51,495 nt of DNA from an uncultured Pelagibacteraceae bacterium (GTDB taxonomy: Bacteria; Pseudomonadota; Alphaproteobacteria; Pelagibacterales; Pelagibacteraceae), in contig CABXMS010000001.1 in NCBI GenBank assembly GCA_902513415.1, positions 1-51,495 of the forward strand, read 5' to 3'. Below are positions 21,089 to 28,175 of the stretch, piece by piece. Under the pieces are notes generated by a model. It searched no databases and had not been told where the DNA came from. It saw only the letters and a program-made list of their open reading frames with translations. Position numbers and translations under genes: made by a program. Numbering within the stretch: the first letter of the stretch is position 1; each line of letters starts with the position of its first letter.

Positions 21089-22279
21089 TTACTCTATAAT
21101 TTTAGTTACTACTCCAGCTCCTACAGTTTTTCCACCTTCTCTAATTGCAAAATTTAATTTTTCGCTCATAGCAATTGGTGTAATTAGTTTAACCGTAAAT
21201 TTAGCATCATCACCTGGCATGACCATTTCTGTTCCTGATGGTAATTCAACTTCTCCAGTTACATCTGTAGTCCTAAAATAAAACTGTGGTCTGTACTTTC
21301 CAAAGAATGGGGTATGTCTTCCACCTTCTTCTTTTTTTAATACATAAGCTTGAGCTTCAAATTTAGTATGTGGTGTAATTGATCCAGCTTTACATAAAAC
21401 TTGACCTCTTTCAATGTCTGTTCTTTCTACACCTCTTAACAGTATACCAACATTATCTCCAGCTTCACCAGTGTCTAATAATTTTCTAAACATTTCAACA
21501 CCTGTACAAACAGATTTCTTAGTTTCTTTTATACCAACAATTTCTACTTCTTCACCTGTTTTAATAACACCAGACTCTATTCTACCGGTTGCTACTGTAC
21601 CTCTTCCTGAAATAGAAAAAACATCTTCAACAGGCATTAAGAATGGTTTGTCTTTTGGTCTATCTGGTTGAGGGATATGTTCATCAACGGCTTTCATTAA
21701 TTCCAAGATTGCATTTTTTCCTGTAGCTTCATCTTTTCCTTCAACGGCATTCAATGCAGATCCTTTAATTATTGGAGTTTTGTCTCCTGGAAATTTGTAT
21801 GAAGTTAAAAGCTCTCTTATTTCTTCTTCAACAAGATCTATTAATTCTTTATCTTGAACTTGATCTACTTTGTTTAGAAAAACCACTATAGCAGGAACTC
21901 CAACTTGTCTTGCTAGAAGTATATGCTCTCTTGTTTGAGGCATAGGACCATCTGCAGCATTTACTACTAATATTGCTCCGTCCATTTGAGCTGCACCAGT
22001 AATCATATTTTTTACATAGTCAGCGTGACCAGGGCAGTCAACATGCGCATAGTGTCTCTTTTCTGTTTCATACTCGACATGAGCAGTTGAAATTGTAATT
22101 CCTCTCTCTTTTTCTTCAGGAGCTTTATCTATTTGATCATAAGCAACAAAATTCGCACCACCACTTTCAGATAACACTTTAGTTATGGCAGCTGTTAAAG
22201 TTGTTTTACCATGATCGACATGACCGATTGTACCAATGTTACAGTGCGGTTTATTTCTTACGAACTTTTCTTTTGACAT
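21089..22279 (-). CDS. tuf: Translation elongation factor Tu
   Basis: EF-Tu delivers aminoacyl-tRNA to the ribosome as a GTP complex. The 396-residue protein has intact G motifs: [14 protein letters not shown] (residues 18-31), [12 protein letters not shown] and NKVD. The effector region carries [17 protein letters not shown]. Domains II and III include [12 protein letters not shown]. An AAAAGGA ribosome-binding site lies just before the ATG. It is the only tuf copy in the window and sits in the tRNA-tuf-tRNA-secE setting (like E. coli tufB), not behind fusA. Confidence 0.99.
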   Translation of the reverse strand: MSKEKFVRNKPHCNIGTIGHVDHGKTTLTAAITKVLSESGGANFVAYDQIDKAPEEKERGITISTAHVEYETEKRHYAHVDCPGHADYVKNMITGAAQMDGAILVVNAADGPMPQTREHILLARQVGVPAIVVFLNKVDQVQDKELIDLVEEEIRELLTSYKFPGDKTPIIKGSALNAVEGKDEATGKNAILELMKAVDEHIPQPDRPKDKPFLMPVEDVFSISGRGTVATGRIESGVIKTGEEVEIVGIKETKKSVCTGVEMFRKLLDTGEAGDNVGILLRGVERTDIERGQVLCKAGSITPHTKFEAQAYVLKKEEGGRHTPFFGKYRPQFYFRTTDVTGEVELPSGTEMVMPGDDAKFTVKLITPIAMSEKLNFAIREGGKTVGAGVVTKIIE

Positions 22280-22312
22280 TACTTTTTCCTTTTTCCTTTT
22301 TTTTTTATTTTT

Positions 22313-22386
22313 TGGAGCGGGTAAAGGGAATCGAACCCTTACATCCAGCTTGGAAGGCTAGCGTTCTACCATTGAACTACACCCGC
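22313..22386 (-). tRNA. tRNA-Gly (TCC anticodon)
   Basis: A 74-base cloverleaf with encoded CCA on the minus strand. The acceptor stem GCGGGTG pairs with the 3' strand TACCCGC. The D arm is AGTTCAATGGTAGAAC, the anticodon loop CTTCCAA gives TCC (reading GGA), and the T arm has GGGTTCGATTCCC. It lies 33 bases upstream of tuf and is probably cotranscribed with it. Confidence 0.97.
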
Positions 22387-22427
22387 AACACCCAAGTTCA
22401 CTCCAATGTATTTAAAGTCTTATTAAA

Positions 22428-22513
<86 letters not shown>

Positions 22514-22522
22514 TATAATACT

Positions 22523-22542
22523 CAAGGGTAAGCGTCCCCTTG
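22523..22542 (-). repeat. 6-bp inverted repeat upstream of tRNA-Tyr
   Basis: CAAGGG and CCCTTG face each other across eight bases, nine bases upstream of the tRNA-Tyr 5' end on its transcript. The element is GC-rich against its AT-rich surroundings. It may be the folded 5' leader of the tRNA precursor that RNase P removes. This is a suggestion from position only. Confidence 0.35.
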
Positions 22543-22569
22543 TTCAATAAAGCTTTAAACAACATGGGT

Positions 22570-22597
22570 TTTATATATTTTTATTGCATAAATGCAA
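22570..22597 (-). promoter_or_regulatory. Candidate promoter for the tRNA-Tyr/tRNA-Gly/tuf/tRNA-Trp/secE transcript
   Basis: On the minus strand TTGCAT (22592-22597) is followed after 16 bases by TATAAA (22570-22575), placing a start near 22563, about 50 bases before tRNA-Tyr. The -35 half is part of a perfect palindrome ATTGCAT-AA-ATGCAAT (22583-22598). If real, the promoter overlaps the most upstream possible start of rlmB on the other strand. Confidence 0.45.
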
Positions 22598-23396
22598 TAT
22601 CAGAAATAAAGGGAAAAGTGCTAAAAAAGCGTATAAAAAGCTAGATAAAGTAATGAATAATTCAAATTTTTATATTGTAGGTAAGCACGCTGTAATTGAG
22701 GCTTTAAGAAACCCGAATAGAAAAGTTTTAAAAGTTTTTTTAACTGAAGAAAGTAAAAAAAACATTCATAGAGAAAGCCCAAGAAAAAATTTGCTAGGTG
22801 ATGTTAAAGTATATTTTAAAACAAAAAAAGAATTAGATAAATATTGTAAAAATGAAAACATTCTTCACCAAGGTTACGTTGCTGAAATTGAAAAAATAGA
22901 AAATATTGAATTAAAAAATTTCATCAGAGAAAAAAATAATTTAACACTTGTTTGTTTAAATGAAGTAACAGATCCAAGAAATATAGGATCAATAATAAGA
23001 AGTGCTGCCTCTTTTAATATAGATGGATTAATAGTTAAGCAGCGTCAATTCCCAAATAATAGTAAATTAATGTATAAATCAGCAAGCGGTTGTATGGAAC
23101 ATTTAAATATTTTTGAAGTTTCAAATATAAACACAACTTTAAAATACTTAAGAGAAAAAAATTTTTGGGTTTATGGGTTTGAATCACATGGTGAAAAAAA
23201 ATTCACTGATGTAAATTGGAAAGGTAACAATGTGTTATTATTTGGTTCAGAAGGTTTCGGTATAAAAAAACATACTTCAAAATATACTGATTTTTTAGTT
23301 AAAATTGAAATCAATACAAATGTCGAAAGTCTAAACATTTCAAATAGTGCAGCTATTGTATTTCACTATATAAACCAACAAAAAAAAATAACTTGA
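22584..23396 (+). CDS. rlmB: 23S rRNA 2'-O-ribose methyltransferase, RlmB/SpoU family
   Basis: SpoU-family enzymes (SPOUT fold, SAM-dependent) methylate ribose 2'-OH groups; RlmB acts on G2251 of 23S rRNA. The N-terminal substrate-binding domain begins at NFYIVGKHAVIEALRNPNRK. The catalytic domain shows the three motifs: NEVTDPRNIGSIIRSA (motif 1), LLFGSEGFGIKK (motif 2) and IEINTNVESLNISNSAAIV (motif 3). The drawn start is a TTG giving a basic N-terminal tail of 23 residues. An ATG at 22653 (MNNSNFYIVGKH) is a good alternative and leaves space for a promoter, because the TTG lies inside the candidate promoter of the opposite strand. Confidence 0.9.
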   Translation: MHKCNIRNKGKSAKKAYKKLDKVMNNSNFYIVGKHAVIEALRNPNRKVLKVFLTEESKKNIHRESPRKNLLGDVKVYFKTKKELDKYCKNENILHQGYVAEIEKIENIELKNFIREKNNLTLVCLNEVTDPRNIGSIIRSAASFNIDGLIVKQRQFPNNSKLMYKSASGCMEHLNIFEVSNINTTLKYLREKNFWVYGFESHGEKKFTDVNWKGNNVLLFGSEGFGIKKHTSKYTDFLVKIEINTNVESLNISNSAAIVFHYINQQKKIT

Positions 23397-23420
23397 TAAT
23401 ATTAAAATACATAATAAAAA
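23393..23420 (+). promoter_or_regulatory. Weak candidate promoter for tRNA-Thr
   Basis: TTGATA (23393-23398, overlapping the rlmB stop) and TAAAAA (23415-23420) are 16 bases apart, and the tRNA-Thr 5' end follows nine bases later. In such AT-rich DNA matches of this quality are common, so cotranscription with rlmB is just as likely. Confidence 0.28.
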
Positions 23421-23429
23421 ACCTATTAA

Positions 23430-23505
23430 GCCCTTGTAGCTCAGCTGGTAGAGCAATTGATTTGTAATCAATAGGTCCGCGGTTCGAATCCGTGCGGGGG
23501 CACCA
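23430..23505 (+). tRNA. tRNA-Thr (TGT anticodon)
   Basis: A 76-base cloverleaf with encoded CCA. The acceptor stem GCCCTTG pairs with CGGGGGC (two G-T pairs), the D arm has AGCTCAGCTGGTAGAGC, the anticodon loop TTTGTAA gives TGT, and the T arm holds CGGTTCGAATCCG. Its last base abuts the stop codon of the convergent nadK gene with no spacer. Confidence 0.97.
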
Positions 23506-24276
23506 TTAATTTATTTCTTTTCTCAATTGTTCAATTTTAATTTTTTTTTGCAGGCTACGATTCTTGTCATAAAGTAGTTGAAATTTTATTTTTTTGTTTG
23601 TTTTAATAGTAATAATTTTTGCATTTCTAACTTCTACATTATCAGCAACTGCACTAATAGGTCTTTTTTTAACATTTAAATTTTTTATTATTATTTTAGA
23701 ATTATCACTAACAACTTTTCCTTTCCATCTTCTAGGTCTAAAAGCACTTATTGGTGATATAGAAAGTTTTTTTGAATCTAAGCTTAATATTGGACCGTGA
23801 ACAGATAAGTTGTAGGCTGTACTACCTGCGGGTGTTGAAATTAATACGCCATCGGAAACTAATTTTTTAATAATTAATTTTGAACTATTAGATATAGAAA
23901 TTGAAGCTGCTTGTTTGCTCTGTCTAAGAATTGATACTTCATTTATTGCAATTGATTTTTTTAAAAATCCAATTTTATTTCTCACTATCATTTGCAAGGG
24001 CGAAATCGTTATCATTTTTGCCTTGGTTAAATTATTAATAATATTTTTTGAAGAAAATTTGTTCATTAAAAAACCATAGCTTCCAGAATTAATTCCATAG
24101 AAAGATTTTTTAAATTTATAAAATTTCTTTAATGTCTGAAGCATAAATCCGTCGCCACCAATAACAATAATAATATTAGAATTTGAAATGTTATATGTTT
24201 TAATTTTATTGGACAAAATAAATTTAATTTTTTTTGATAATTTATTTTTGTCAAAAATTATAAACGGTTTAATCAT
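23506..24276 (-). CDS. nadK: NAD kinase
   Basis: The enzyme phosphorylates NAD to NADP in the cytoplasm. The family motifs are intact: GGDG at residues 40-43, the NE pair at 112-113 (INEVSI) and GSTAYN at 151-156 in the glycine-rich conserved region II. Its 256 residues match compact alphaproteobacterial NadK. It starts five bases downstream of tRNA-Leu on the same strand and ends directly against tRNA-Thr on the other, so it is probably transcribed together with tRNA-Leu. Confidence 0.95.
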   Translation of the reverse strand: MIKPFIIFDKNKLSKKIKFILSNKIKTYNISNSNIIIVIGGDGFMLQTLKKFYKFKKSFYGINSGSYGFLMNKFSSKNIINNLTKAKMITISPLQMIVRNKIGFLKKSIAINEVSILRQSKQAASISISNSSKLIIKKLVSDGVLISTPAGSTAYNLSVHGPILSLDSKKLSISPISAFRPRRWKGKVVSDNSKIIIKNLNVKKRPISAVADNVEVRNAKIITIKTNKKIKFQLLYDKNRSLQKKIKIEQLRKEIN

Positions 24277-24281
24277 CTTAG

Positions 24282-24367
24282 TGGTGCCCTCGGCCAGACT
24301 CGAACTGGCACTCCCAAAAGGGCAAGGATTTTAAGTCCTTTGTGTCTACCAATTTCACCACGAGGGC
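24282..24367 (-). tRNA. tRNA-Leu (TAA anticodon)
   Basis: An 86-base class II tRNA with encoded CCA. The acceptor stem is GCCCTCG/CGAGGGC, the D arm has TGGTGAAATTGGTAGACA, the anticodon loop ACTTAAAAT gives TAA, a long variable arm (TGCCCTTTTGGGAGT) follows, and the T arm is CCAGTTCGAGTCTGG. The 3' end points to nadK, and the 5' end faces the accessory island. Confidence 0.97.
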
Positions 24368-24385
24368 ATTTGTCAATTTCATAAG

Positions 24386-24414
24386 TATTTATGCTAACAT
24401 TTATAATTTAACAA
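24386..24414 (-). promoter_or_regulatory. Weak candidate promoter for tRNA-Leu-nadK
   Basis: On the minus strand TTGTTA (24409-24414) and TAAATA (24386-24391) are spaced 17 bases and lie about 18 bases before the tRNA-Leu 5' end. Both hexamers are only partial matches, and a plus-strand TATAAT (24402-24407) lies in the spacer, so strand and use are uncertain. Confidence 0.3.
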
Positions 24415-24450
24415 GATCAATAAGCCATTTTTTTTTATTTTATCTCTCTA

Positions 24451-24513
24451 GGTTCCAGTATGTTTTTAGTTGTCCCATAATTTATAGGATGGGATTTCAA
24501 CAAACCCAGAACC
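24451..24513. other. 63-base nested inverted repeat (possible structured RNA) in the largest intergenic gap
   Basis: The 229-base gap 24368-24596 contains no convincing ORF, but one GC-richer island folds on itself. Four stems are nested: GGTTC/GAACC (24451-24455 with 24509-24513), GTTT/AAAC, GTTG/CAAC (24469-24472 with 24498-24501) and TCCCAT/ATGGGA (24473-24478 with 24489-24494), around a 10-base loop. That is 19 pairs with small internal loops. Either strand could be transcribed. A minus-strand TATAAT lies about 25 bases beyond the right edge. I recognise no known RNA family (not SRP RNA, tmRNA or 6S RNA by eye). Confidence 0.4.
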
Positions 24514-24596
24514 ACGATCCCTAAAAGCTTTTTTATTATATAATCGTAAAATATTATAGATTAATTCATTATTTTATACTATGTAAGTATTTTGTA

Positions 24597-25781
24597 ATGA
24601 ACATAGGAATTGTAACAGATTTTTATTTAAAATCAGGTGGTGGAATAAATTTTGCTAGTTCAGAACTAGAAACTTTTAAAAATCTAGAAGCCACTTATAA
24701 AGCAAAAATTAATTTTTATTATATAGCTGCTAATAAAGAGTCATTTAATGTATTAAAAAAAGAATATGACAACACGATTTATTTTAATAAAGATAGTTTG
24801 CTGAATCAGATAAGTTTATTTTTAAATTCAATAAATAGTATCAGAAAATTCATTCATAAATTTAAGTTAAATTTTTTTGAAAATTTTTTAAAGAGAAAAA
24901 ATATAACTTTTCTTATATTTGTTACACCCTCGAAACTTGTTTATTTTTGTAGAAATATCAATTTTATTTCTACCTTGTGGGAATTACAACACAAAACCCA
25001 TCCTTACTTGGCAGAATATAAGAATATTTATTTTGATCTTAAGGAGAGAGATAGTATAGCAAAATTTATCTCTCTATACTCGTATGCAATACTAGTTGGA
25101 ACAAAAAAAAGCGCAGAAGATTTTTCAAAATTTTATTGCTGTGATAAATCAAGAATAATTGAGAAATATACACAATCTATTATAGTTAATAAGGCAAAAA
25201 AATTAAAAATAAAAAAAATAGACGAACAAAAAGAGGAATACATATTTTACCCTGCTCAATTCTGGTCACATAAAAATCATTTATTCATAGTAGATGCATT
25301 TAATGAAATCAAAAAAAATAATATTAATCTAAAGTGTATTTTTACAGGATCTGACAAAGGTTATTTAAAAAAAATAAAACAACGAATAGATAAAAAACAA
25401 CTCAATAATTTTTTTATATTTTATGATTATCTTTCTGATGAAGAAATAATAAAATTATATATGAATTGTAAAGCTGTGATAATTCCTTCTGTTATTGGTA
25501 CATATACTTTTCCACATGTTGAGGCTTTTTATTTTGAAAAAGTAGTTTTTGGCTGTGTAGAAAATCTTGACTCAGAATTTAAAAAAAGAGTTATTGAAAT
25601 TGATCTTAAAGATCCTAAAAGTTTCTTAAAAAAATATAAAGAATATTTTGATCAAAAAAAAGATGATATTGATAAAATGCTTATATCAAACAAAGATTTT
25701 CACGATAAAAATTTTTCTGACAAAATTAATATCAAAATTTATGAGTCTTTAATTAATAAGTATTTATTAGATATTAGATAA
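24597..25781 (+). CDS. Glycosyltransferase, GT4-like (GT-B fold)
   Basis: This is probably a cytoplasmic enzyme transferring a sugar from a nucleotide donor during surface polysaccharide assembly. The N-terminus has a degenerate GT-B start with a glycine loop (SGGGINFA, residues 13-20). The C-terminal Rossmann domain begins with YPAQFWSHKNH (218-228), continues CIFTGSDKGY, and the donor-site region is IIPSVIGTYTFPHVEAF (295-311), where E309 corresponds to a glutamate of the GT4 EX7E motif; the second glutamate is not obvious. Length is 394 residues and the protein is very rich in Lys, Ile and Asn. Its stop overlaps the start of the DegT fragment (TAATG). Donor and acceptor cannot be predicted. 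Confidence 0.75.
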   Translation: MNIGIVTDFYLKSGGGINFASSELETFKNLEATYKAKINFYYIAANKESFNVLKKEYDNTIYFNKDSLLNQISLFLNSINSIRKFIHKFKLNFFENFLKRKNITFLIFVTPSKLVYFCRNINFISTLWELQHKTHPYLAEYKNIYFDLKERDSIAKFISLYSYAILVGTKKSAEDFSKFYCCDKSRIIEKYTQSIIVNKAKKLKIKKIDEQKEEYIFYPAQFWSHKNHLFIVDAFNEIKKNNINLKCIFTGSDKGYLKKIKQRIDKKQLNNFFIFYDYLSDEEIIKLYMNCKAVIIPSVIGTYTFPHVEAFYFEKVVFGCVENLDSEFKKRVIEIDLKDPKSFLKKYKEYFDQKKDDIDKMLISNKDFHDKNFSDKINIKIYESLINKYLLDIR

Positions 25782-26002
25782 TGAAAATAATTCCATGGTC
25801 AAAACCAAACCTAAATATTAAAGATAGGCAATTACTTAATAAAGCTTTTAACTCAACATGGATTTCTGGTGGTGAATACGTCAGAAAACTTCAAGATAGT
25901 TTTAAAAAAAAGACTAAAAGAAAATTTGCATTTGCAACCTCCAGCGGCACTACAGCTATTCATCTTGCTTACCTATCTCTGGGATTAAAAAATAATGATT
26001 AG
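25781..26002 (+). pseudogene. DegT/DnrJ/EryC1 aminotransferase, N-terminal fragment
   Basis: Complete members are about 370-residue PLP-dependent sugar aminotransferases that make amino sugars for surface polysaccharides. Only 73 codons remain. The N-terminus is typical (IPWSKPN, then STWISGGEYVRKLQDSF), and the phosphate-binding SSGTTAIHLAYLSLGL motif lies at 54-69. The reading stops right after LKNND, where family members continue with the EVI(V)P strand. The catalytic lysine and the whole large domain are missing, so the fragment cannot be an active enzyme. The intact TAATG coupling to the upstream glycosyltransferase suggests a formerly working operon cut by a deletion or island exchange. 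Confidence 0.8.
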
Positions 26003-26011
26003 TACTTCCAT

Positions 26012-27118
26012 ATGTCATTTTTAAAAAAATTACGAAAAAAAATAAGAATTAGGAAACACTACAATTTTCAATTCTTTAGACATACAAGCATACTTAATCA
26101 AGTTAAAAGAAAAGTAAGTTTAAAAGGTACAAAAATTTCTAAAAAATACTTATCTAGATTGATAAAAGAATATTTATTAAGAGAAAAAAAATATAGTTAT
26201 AATAAAAATAGTAACAGTATTTGGGATCCTATATTTAAAAGTTTCCAAAAAGATTTACAACTTACACTACATGGTAAAGATAAACAAAATATAGAAGATA
26301 TTTTAAATAATCCGGGCAAAACAAATTTATTTGTTGGATTTGAAAATAATGTTTCATCAAAAGCTTGGACTAATGATATTGAACACATGTATGCTCTTGA
26401 TAAATTATTATCATTTGCCGAATTTCTTGGCATTATAGACATTTATAATCCTGAACAAGACAAAATATCAGTTAATAAAATTAATATTGAAAATTTATTA
26501 AAAAAAATTGAAAAAAAAATTAAAATTAAATTAACTTTTAAAAATGTATTTCCAGGAGAGAGCGGAATTCTAACTTCTAGAGGAATTTTGAATGAAAAAG
26601 AGATTCAAGCTCTATATGCAGCCTATAAAATTTCTAAATTGATTAAAAAAAATGAAAGTGTTCTTGAGATAGGAGCAGGACTAGGTAGAACAGCTTATTA
26701 TTGTAATTTATTTGGTATTAAAGATTATACAATTGTAGACATTCCTATAACCTTTTTAGCTCAAGGAAATTATTTAGGCAGGGTTTTAAATGAAAAAAAA
26801 ATTATATTGGAACATGAGTTATTTAAAAAAAATCTTAAAAATAAGATTAAATTGATTACGCCAGAATATTTTTTAAAAAATAAAACTGTATATGATTTAA
26901 TATTAAACTGTGACTCTTTAACAGAGACTAATTATGAAGTAGCTTATAGTTATATGAAGAAAATTTCAAAATCGAAATATTTCCTTTCCATTAATCATGA
27001 AAAAAATTCTTTTAATGTTGAAACATTAATAAAAAAATTTAGATTTAAAGATTATTCAAGAAATTTATATTGGCTAAGAAAAGGATATGTTGAAGAATTT
27101 GTAAAATTTAAATATTAA
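26012..27118 (+). CDS. Putative sugar O-methyltransferase
   Basis: This 368-residue protein looks like the putative sugar O-methyltransferases found in polysaccharide clusters. A SAM-binding Rossmann motif, VLEIGAGLGRTAYY (217-230), is followed by the acidic end of strand two in YTIVDIPITFLAQGNYL. The N-terminal 200 residues are an uncharacterised helical region with a GFENNVSSKAW segment. It begins nine bases after the DegT fragment, with no visible Shine-Dalgarno sequence. Its stop codon overlaps that of the convergent epimerase gene in a shared TTAA. The acceptor sugar is unknown. Confidence 0.7.
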   Translation: MSFLKKLRKKIRIRKHYNFQFFRHTSILNQVKRKVSLKGTKISKKYLSRLIKEYLLREKKYSYNKNSNSIWDPIFKSFQKDLQLTLHGKDKQNIEDILNNPGKTNLFVGFENNVSSKAWTNDIEHMYALDKLLSFAEFLGIIDIYNPEQDKISVNKINIENLLKKIEKKIKIKLTFKNVFPGESGILTSRGILNEKEIQALYAAYKISKLIKKNESVLEIGAGLGRTAYYCNLFGIKDYTIVDIPITFLAQGNYLGRVLNEKKIILEHELFKKNLKNKIKLITPEYFLKNKTVYDLILNCDSLTETNYEVAYSYMKKISKSKYFLSINHEKNSFNVETLIKKFRFKDYSRNLYWLRKGYVEEFVKFKY

Positions 27119-28125
27119 ATTTCTTTTTTTAACCAAGTTTCTGGCGTTAGTTCATTTTTAATTTCTAAATTAATATGATAATCAAAAGGTCTCACTCCTC
27201 TTTTTTTAATATATTCATATGTTTTTTCTACTCCCTTTTTCAAGTTCGTTTCTGTTTTGTAATTTAAAAGTTTTCTAGCTTTATCCGCAGAACATGTTGC
27301 ATGTTTTACTTCAAGCGGTCTATCCTTTTTATACATTGGTTCTAAATTGCTTTTAGTTAAATTTGAACATATTTCGAATACCTCATTTATTGTGACAAAC
27401 TCTTCATCGGGTCCTATATTAATAATTTGTTTATCTAGTTTAGGATTATCTATCATTGGAATAAGGCAACTTAAACAATCGTCTATATAAGAAAAACATC
27501 TCTTTTGTTTTCCATCTCCATAAATTATGGGTGATTTATTTTGCATTATTCTATTTAGCATTATCGAAACAACATTTCTAAATGGATCATTATATTTTTG
27601 TCTAGGTCCAATAATGTTATGAGGTACAGCAATTACCCATTCTATATTATTTAAATTACATAAACTTATTAATATTTTTTCTGCAGCAACTTTTGATATT
27701 CCATATGGATCAATAGGCATTGTATCCATTTCTTCAGTGAATGGAGTTTTTTGTGATCCATACCTTGCCATTGAAGAGCAAAAAACAATCCTTTTTACTT
27801 TATTAGAAATTCCGGCAGAAAAAACTGATACGGACGCCTGTAAATTATTTTTTGTTATTTCTTGAGGAGAAAATACTGATAAGCCTTCGTGAGCAGCTGC
27901 AGCACAATGGTAAATTACATCAACACCATTCATTATTTCATTCATTTTTTTAAAATCACAGCAATCAGCTTTGTAAAATTTTATTTCTTTTGGAATATTG
28001 TCATCATATCCAGAAGCCATATTATCAACTCCAACAATATCATGGCCTAAATGATGAAGTTTTTCAGCTAAATGTGAACCTAGAAATCCAGCGACTCCAG
28101 TTATTAAAACTTTTAATTTTTTCAT
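27115..28125 (-). CDS. NAD-dependent nucleotide-sugar epimerase/dehydratase (extended SDR)
   Basis: Extended SDR enzymes epimerise or dehydrate UDP-, GDP- or dTDP-sugars for surface glycans. The NAD-binding GVAGFLG lies at residues 10-16, an acidic residue ends strand two (GVDN), the catalytic Ser is in FCSSMARYG and the catalytic Tyr/Lys pair is YGISK (141-145). The substrate-domain marker FSYIDDC follows. The C-terminal tail beyond about residue 310 is longer than in plain GalE. The exact activity (4-epimerase, decarboxylase or other) cannot be set by eye. It lies 50 bases downstream of the GT17 gene on the same strand. Confidence 0.85.
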   Translation of the reverse strand: MKKLKVLITGVAGFLGSHLAEKLHHLGHDIVGVDNMASGYDDNIPKEIKFYKADCCDFKKMNEIMNGVDVIYHCAAAAHEGLSVFSPQEITKNNLQASVSVFSAGISNKVKRIVFCSSMARYGSQKTPFTEEMDTMPIDPYGISKVAAEKILISLCNLNNIEWVIAVPHNIIGPRQKYNDPFRNVVSIMLNRIMQNKSPIIYGDGKQKRCFSYIDDCLSCLIPMIDNPKLDKQIINIGPDEEFVTINEVFEICSNLTKSNLEPMYKKDRPLEVKHATCSADKARKLLNYKTETNLKKGVEKTYEYIKKRGVRPFDYHINLEIKNELTPETWLKKEI

Positions 28126-28175
28126 CCAATTCTATTTATATTTTTTTTAATAAAATAAAACTAATATTAATATTA

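Noticed and set aside
24282..24367. tRNA-Leu as the attachment site of an integrated island at 24.4-29.1 kb
   Set aside because: The island lies on the 5' side of the tRNA, whereas integrases usually use the 3' end, which points to nadK. No integrase and no repeated tRNA 3' fragment was found at the far side of the island.
24342..24524. A 60-codon plus-strand ORF in the tRNA-Leu gap
   Set aside because: It begins inside the tRNA on the antisense strand, crosses the foldable element and has no ribosome-binding site or recognisable protein features.
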